Assembly (NCBI GenBank): GCA_964343835.1
Contig: CAYFKR010000009.1
Span: 62,001 to 126,000 of the forward strand
Source of the DNA: CALEMW01 sp964343835
Lineage (GTDB): Bacteria > Krumholzibacteriota > Krumholzibacteriia > LZORAL124-64-63
Length of the DNA: 64,000 nucleotides
Direction of reading: 5' to 3'
The translations under genes were made by a program, and so were the position numbers. Below are positions 60,578 to 64,000 of this stretch, in pieces (position 1 is the first letter of the stretch; every line of letters starts with the position of its first letter). Under the pieces are notes generated by a model that saw nothing but the letters and a program-made list of their open reading frames with translations, was not told where the DNA came from and searched no databases.

Positions 60578-60616
60578 AAAACGGGGCCGATCGCCTGTGC
60601 GCGATGCCGACCCCGT
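60578..60616 (-). terminator. Terminator of the second sugar-transferase gene
   Basis: On the minus strand ACGGGG plus ATCGC pair with GCGAT plus CCCCGT around an internal bulge and a GCACAG loop. TTTT follows. It lies between the sugar transferase and the Gfo/Idh gene. Confidence 0.7.
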
Positions 60617-60662
60617 TGTAACTTCGTACGTTGGCGCGTGGACTTGAGTCTCCGTTGTCCGG

Positions 60663-61394
60663 TCAGTACCCGCCGGTCCCCTTCAGCACCACCGGGACGG
60701 TCTTGAGGATGATCCTGATATCCTCCATCAGCGTCCAGGTGTTGATGTAGTGGATGTCCAGGCGGACCATCTCCTCGAAGGGCACGTTGCTGCGTCCGCT
60801 CACCTGCCACAGTCCCGTCAGCCCCGGCGTGACCCTCAGCCGCTCGTGATGCCACGGCTGGTAGTGGTCCAGCTCGTAGGCGATGGGCGGGCGCGGGCCC
60901 ACGATGGTCATCTCGCCGCGCAGGATGTTGAACAGCTGGGGCAGCTCGTCCAGGGACGTCTTGCGCAGCCAGGCACCGACCTTCGTGATGCGCGGGTCGT
61001 TCTTCATCTTGAAGACCCGGCCCGTGTCCTGCTGCTGTTGCTGCTGGCCGTCGCCGTTGATGAACATGGCCGCGAACTGGCGATGGATGGCGTCGTCGCT
61101 GTTGTGGACCATCGTCCGGAACTTGAAGAACCGGAACGGGACGCCGTCCCGACCGATCCTCTCCTGCACGAAGAGCACAGGTCCTGGACTGGACCTCTTG
61201 ACGAGGAACGTGATGACCGCCAGCAAAGGCGACAGTGCGAGAACGGCGAGCGAACACAGGACGACGTCCAGCATTCGCTTCATCTTGCCCTGGATACCGG
61301 CGAGACGATTCGTGTCGGCGACCACGTAGAGGGCAGGCGCCTGCGACACGACGTTGTCCGGTACGGCCGAGAGGGCTACCGCGTCTTCCTTCAT
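60663..61394 (-). CDS. Polyprenyl-phosphate sugar-1-phosphate transferase (second copy, WbaP-type)
   Basis: Initiating sugar transferase of 243 residues. One membrane helix (MLDVVLCSLAVLALSPLLAV) is preceded by a 40-residue cytoplasmic tail. The core blocks are FVQERIGRDGVPFRFFKFRTM, LDELPQLFNILRGEMTIVGP and RVTPGLTGLWQVSGRS. It contains a run of six Gln residues in an extended loop (NGDGQQQQQQDTGRVF). A second family member is encoded at 28018, so two glycan chains may be initiated. Confidence 0.88.
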   Translation of the reverse strand: MKEDAVALSAVPDNVVSQAPALYVVADTNRLAGIQGKMKRMLDVVLCSLAVLALSPLLAVITFLVKRSSPGPVLFVQERIGRDGVPFRFFKFRTMVHNSDDAIHRQFAAMFINGDGQQQQQQDTGRVFKMKNDPRITKVGAWLRKTSLDELPQLFNILRGEMTIVGPRPPIAYELDHYQPWHHERLRVTPGLTGLWQVSGRSNVPFEEMVRLDIHYINTWTLMEDIRIILKTVPVVLKGTGGY

Positions 61395-61478
61395 GGTGGG
61401 GACTCCTGGTCCTTCTTCGAGTTGCGGATCAGCTCCGGAAACGCGTTAGCTTGGCGCCATCCAACTCCTCTCGGGGAC

Positions 61479-61498
61479 CGGGGCGCCGTGGCGCCCCG
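61479..61498. repeat. GC palindrome in the sugar-transferase leader
   Basis: CGGGGCGC-CGTG-GCGCCCCG, 8 bp arms, between the promoter at 61525 and the gene at 61394. There is no T run, so it is not a simple terminator. Confidence 0.6.
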
Positions 61499-61524
61499 CA
61501 GTCGATATTTCCCTCCGTCCGCAG

Positions 61525-61554
61525 ATTATAGCAGAGAATCGCAGACCGCGTCCA
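61525..61554 (-). promoter_or_regulatory. Promoter of the second sugar-transferase gene
   Basis: On the minus strand: perfect -10 TATAAT (61525-61530), 18 bp spacer, -35 TGGACG (61549-61554). It overlaps the end of the aminotransferase gene; the leader is about 125 nt. Confidence 0.6.
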
Positions 61555-62617
61555 CCATCTCGTGCGTCATTTCTGCAAAAATCGGCAGGGAAACAATGTT
61601 TTCGCACAGGGCCTCCCCGACCGGGCACGAAACGTCACCGCCGAGGTGCGGGGTCAGGGCGGGCTGCTTGTTGCAGGCCACCGGATAATGCCTGCCGCAG
61701 TAGATCTGGTCGTCCCTCAGCCGGGCGATCAGTCCCTCCGGATCCTCGGCCTGGATGGGGAACAGGTGGTGGACCGGCTCGGTGTCCGGGAGCAGCGCGG
61801 GCATGCGGTAATGGCCCTCGAGCCGCTCGCGGTAGCGGGCGGCGATGGCGCGCCGCGACTCGTTCCACGAGGCGAGGTGCTTGAGCTTGACGTCCAGCAC
61901 GACGGCCTGGAGGGTGTCCAGCCTGCCCGTGTAGCCGACGACGTCGTGGATGTTCTTGATCTTCCCCTGCCCGTGATGCCGGAAGCTCACGATGCGCTCG
62001 ACGATCTCCTGATCAGCCGTCACGACGGCGCCACCGTCGCCGAAGGCGCCCAGGTTCTTGCCGGGATAGAAGCTGAAGCCGGCGGCGCGGCCCAGGGTAC
62101 CCGTGCGGCGGCCCTTGTAGCGGGCGCCGTGGGCCTGGCAGGCGTCCTCGATCAGGGGGATGTCACCGGCCACGGCCGCGATCTCGTCCCAGGGGACCAG
62201 GTTGCCGAACAGGTGCACCGGGATGATGGCCTTCGTCCGGGGGGTGATGGCGGCGGCCACGGTCTCGGGGCTCATCTGCCAGGTGTCGGGATCCACGTCG
62301 GCGAAGACGGGGGTCGCGCCGGTGTAGACGATGGCCTCCACCGTGGCGATGAAGGTGTTGGGCGTGGTGATGACCTCGTCGCCGGAGCCGATGCCGAGGG
62401 CCCGGAGGATCAGGTGCAGGGCCTGGGTGCCGGAATCGACGCCGATGGCGTGGGGCGCCTCGCAGAATGCGGCGAAGTTGGCCTCGAAGCGCTCCAGGCG
62501 ATCACCCAGGATGAAGGCCGTGTTGTCCACCACGTCGGACATGGCGGCGTCGAGCTCTTCGCGGAGGGGGGCGACCTGGGCCTTCAGGTCCAGGAAGGGC
62601 ACGGGGCGAGTGGTCAT
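61526..62617 (-). CDS. DegT/DnrJ/EryC1 sugar aminotransferase (WbpE-like)
   Basis: PLP-dependent aminotransferase of 363 residues acting on keto-sugar nucleotides. The N-terminal PFLDLKAQVAPLREEL, TPNTFIATVEAIVYTGATPV and the PLP lysine K187 in FSFYPGKNLGAFGDGG are typical. With the Gfo/Idh gene nearby, amination of a 3-keto-UDP-GlcNAcA (WbpE/WlbC) is the most likely reaction; related 4-keto-sugar aminotransferases cannot be excluded. It has its own promoter in the divergent region upstream. Confidence 0.87.
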   Translation of the reverse strand: MTTRPVPFLDLKAQVAPLREELDAAMSDVVDNTAFILGDRLERFEANFAAFCEAPHAIGVDSGTQALHLILRALGIGSGDEVITTPNTFIATVEAIVYTGATPVFADVDPDTWQMSPETVAAAITPRTKAIIPVHLFGNLVPWDEIAAVAGDIPLIEDACQAHGARYKGRRTGTLGRAAGFSFYPGKNLGAFGDGGAVVTADQEIVERIVSFRHHGQGKIKNIHDVVGYTGRLDTLQAVVLDVKLKHLASWNESRRAIAARYRERLEGHYRMPALLPDTEPVHHLFPIQAEDPEGLIARLRDDQIYCGRHYPVACNKQPALTPHLGGDVSCPVGEALCENIVSLPIFAEMTHEMVDAVCDSLL

Positions 62618-62692
62618 CGGATTACGGCTCCCGGTTGCGGCAATGAGTCGTCGCGGAGGATCTTTCCCCCGGCGCGGTGATCATCGCCCTTC

Positions 62693-62721
62693 ATTTTATC
62701 AAATCCGGACCGCGGTGTCTG
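62693..62721 (-). promoter_or_regulatory. Promoter of the aminotransferase gene
   Basis: On the minus strand: -35 CAGACA (62716-62721), 17 bp spacer, -10 TAAAAT (62693-62698). Confidence 0.65.
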
Positions 62722-62803
62722 CCCCGGTGTCACCCAGAGGCCTGCAAGGCGATCACAAAACCCTTGCGTTCCGGAACCAAGCTGGTTTATTCGTGCAGGA
62801 TCC

Positions 62804-62834
62804 GGGCCGAGGTCGACCCTCGGCCCCAGTTTTT
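62804..62834 (+). terminator. Terminator-like hairpin in the ino1 leader
   Basis: GGGCCGAGG, a 5-nt loop, CCTCGGCCC, then CAG and five T residues. It lies about 90 bp before the ino1 ATG and just after a candidate plus-strand promoter, so it may be an attenuator or end a short leader RNA. Confidence 0.6.
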
Positions 62835-62925
62835 CCGGGCGCGGCCAACCTAGGCAGGTGACCACGCCCCGTCAACGTGAAAGAACGGTGAGACCGCCCT
62901 GCGGTCCGCAGAGAGGAGCACGACG

Positions 62926-64000
62926 ATGTCACAGGGCCTCGACGTCAAGCCCGCCGCCGGGAAGCTCGGCATCCTGACCCCGGGCATGGGGGCCGTCGCA
63001 TCGACCTTCATCGCCGGTGTCATCGCGTCGCGCAAGGGATTGCGCCTCCCCATCGGCAGCGTGACCCAGCTCGGCCACATCCGTCTCGGCAAGCGGACGG
63101 AAAACCGCCAGCCCCTGATCAAGAACTTCGTCCCCATCACCCCTCTCGAGGACATCGAGTTCGGCGGCTGGGACATCTTCGAGGACTCGGTCTACGAGGC
63201 CGCCAAGACCAGCGGCGTCCTGCCCAACGACCTCCTCGACGAGATCAAGGACGAGCTCGACGCCATCAAGCCGATGCCGGCCGTCTTCGACAACTACTAC
63301 GTGAAGAAGCTCGAGGGCACCCACGTCAAGCAGGGCGCCAACAAGATGGAGCTCGCCGAGCAGCTCATGGCCGACATGGAGACCTTCAAGAAGGAGAAGG
63401 GCTGCGACCGCCTGGTGATGGTGTGGTGCGGCTCCACCGAGATCTTCATGAAGCCGGGCGACGTCCACCAGACGGTGGAGGCGTTCGAGGAGGGCCTGCG
63501 CAACAACGATCCGGGCATCGCCCCGAGCATGATCTACGCGTACGCGGCCATCAAGATGGGCGTGCCCTACGCCAACGGCGCCCCCAACCTCAGCGCCGAC
63601 TTCCCCGCCCTCGAGCAGCTCTCCAAGGAGACCGGCACCCCGACCATGGGCAAGGACTTCAAGACGGGCCAGACCCTCATGAAGACCATCCTCGCCCCCG
63701 GCTTCAAGGCCCGCCTGCTGGGCATGAGCGGCTGGTTCTCCACCAACATCCTGGGCAACCGGGACGGCGAGGTCCTGGACGACCCCGAGTCGTTCAAGAC
63801 CAAGGAGGAGTCCAAGCTCAGCGTGCTGGACACCATCCTGCAGCCGGAGCTCTACCCCGACCTCTACGGCGACCTCTACCACAAGGTGCGGATCAACTAC
63901 TATCCGCCCCGCGGCGACAACAAGGAGGGCTGGGACAACATCGACATCTTCGGCTGGCTCGGACTGCCGATGCAGATCAAGGTGGACTTCCTCTGCCGCG
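62926..64000 (+). CDS. ino1: Myo-inositol-1-phosphate synthase, 3'-truncated by the window edge
   Basis: Converts glucose-6-phosphate to inositol-3-phosphate with NAD. The frame is open from ATG 62926 to the end (358 codons). Recognised blocks are the N-terminal KLGILTPGMGAVASTFIAGV, the NGAPNLSADFP segment, GKDFKTGQTLMKTILAPGF, a KTKEESKLSVLD lysine region and INYYPPRGDNKEGWDNIDIF. GAGAGGAG lies 7 bases before the ATG. In bacteria this enzyme serves inositol lipids, compatible solutes or thiols; which applies here is unknown. Confidence 0.9.
   Translation, partial: MSQGLDVKPAAGKLGILTPGMGAVASTFIAGVIASRKGLRLPIGSVTQLGHIRLGKRTENRQPLIKNFVPITPLEDIEFGGWDIFEDSVYEAAKTSGVLPNDLLDEIKDELDAIKPMPAVFDNYYVKKLEGTHVKQGANKMELAEQLMADMETFKKEKGCDRLVMVWCGSTEIFMKPGDVHQTVEAFEEGLRNNDPGIAPSMIYAYAAIKMGVPYANGAPNLSADFPALEQLSKETGTPTMGKDFKTGQTLMKTILAPGFKARLLGMSGWFSTNILGNRDGEVLDDPESFKTKEESKLSVLDTILQPELYPDLYGDLYHKVRINYYPPRGDNKEGWDNIDIFGWLGLPMQIKVDFLCR

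Larger units (their letters stand above)
62618..62925. other. Divergent intergenic region between the aminotransferase and ino1
   Basis: About 308 bp with no gene. It holds the minus-strand aminotransferase promoter (62693-62721), a weak plus-strand promoter candidate (TTGCGT at 62764-62769, 16 bp, TTTATT at 62786-62791), a terminator-like hairpin (62804-62834) and the ino1 ribosome binding site (GAGAGGAG at 62911-62918). Confidence 0.6.

Overview
This 64 kb window is GC-rich chromosomal DNA. Coding density is high, overlapping starts and stops are common (ATGA, GTGA and TTGA junctions), and no insertion sequence, phage gene or CRISPR array is visible. The envelope genes (LptE, LapA, LapB, a Wza-type export protein, two WbaP-type sugar transferases) indicate a Gram-negative, LPS-type cell. 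A short primary-type sigma factor without region 1.1, a sigma-54 activator, an NrfD-type respiratory complex with a 13-heme cytochrome domain, and a myo-inositol-phosphate synthase fit an uncultured high-GC lineage near the FCB/Gemmatimonadota assemblage (for example Krumholzibacteriota or Eisenbacteria). That placement is an inference of moderate to low confidence.

Layout. 1-14.5 kb (+): the 3' part of rpsA, then a tightly coupled run mtaB-miaB-lapA-lapB-SPOR protein-mutS, a GAF/degenerate-GGDEF signalling protein, mutL and miaA. 14.5-24 kb (+): tRNA-Gly(CCC), a DUF512 radical-SAM protein, der-plsY-gpsA-merR, tRNA-Pro(GGG), a GT2 glycosyltransferase, surE-pcm-COG2426 protein, tRNA-Pro(CGG), an NlpD-like protein, apt and tRNA-Arg(CCT). 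24-33 kb (mostly -): PqqD-like and DUF4870-like small proteins, the operon NtrC-type regulator-lptE-holA, a surface-polysaccharide group (sugar transferase; UDP-GlcNAc 6-dehydrogenase, 4-epimerase, Wza-like exporter), two small membrane proteins and tRNA-Arg(CCG). 33-49 kb (-): the housekeeping block thrS, infC-rpmI-rplT-pheS-pheT-zapB-zapA-6S RNA-rny-folD-ispA-dxs-nadK-recN. 49-54.7 kb (-): tRNA-Val, a sigma factor, dnaK, two glycosyltransferases, tRNA-Leu and tRNA-Cys. 54.8-58 kb (-): a two-gene respiratory module, a HybA-like Tat ferredoxin and an NrfD/HybB membrane protein fused to a 13-heme cytochrome domain. 58.2-62.6 kb (-): tRNA-Gly(GCC) and a second polysaccharide group (GT4, Gfo/Idh oxidoreductase, sugar transferase, DegT aminotransferase). 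62.9 kb to the end (+): the 5' part of ino1.

How genes work together. The two polysaccharide groups together contain most steps expected for an amino-sugar uronic acid: UDP-GlcNAc 6-dehydrogenase, a 3-dehydrogenase-like Gfo/Idh protein, a DegT aminotransferase and a 4-epimerase. They also contain two initiating sugar transferases and an outer-membrane export protein. The HybA-like and NrfD-heme proteins are best read as a quinol:cytochrome electron-transfer complex without a hydrogenase. Most tRNA and several housekeeping transcripts share one promoter form: a strong TTGAC -35, a 17 bp spacer and a loose -10. dnaK instead carries a near-consensus sigma-54 -24/-12 element.

Most noteworthy items: the NrfD-multiheme fusion, the sigma-54 promoter of dnaK, a 6S RNA in the classic zapA-ssrS position, an infC gene starting at AUC, and a tRNA-Val with C33 in place of the almost invariant U33.
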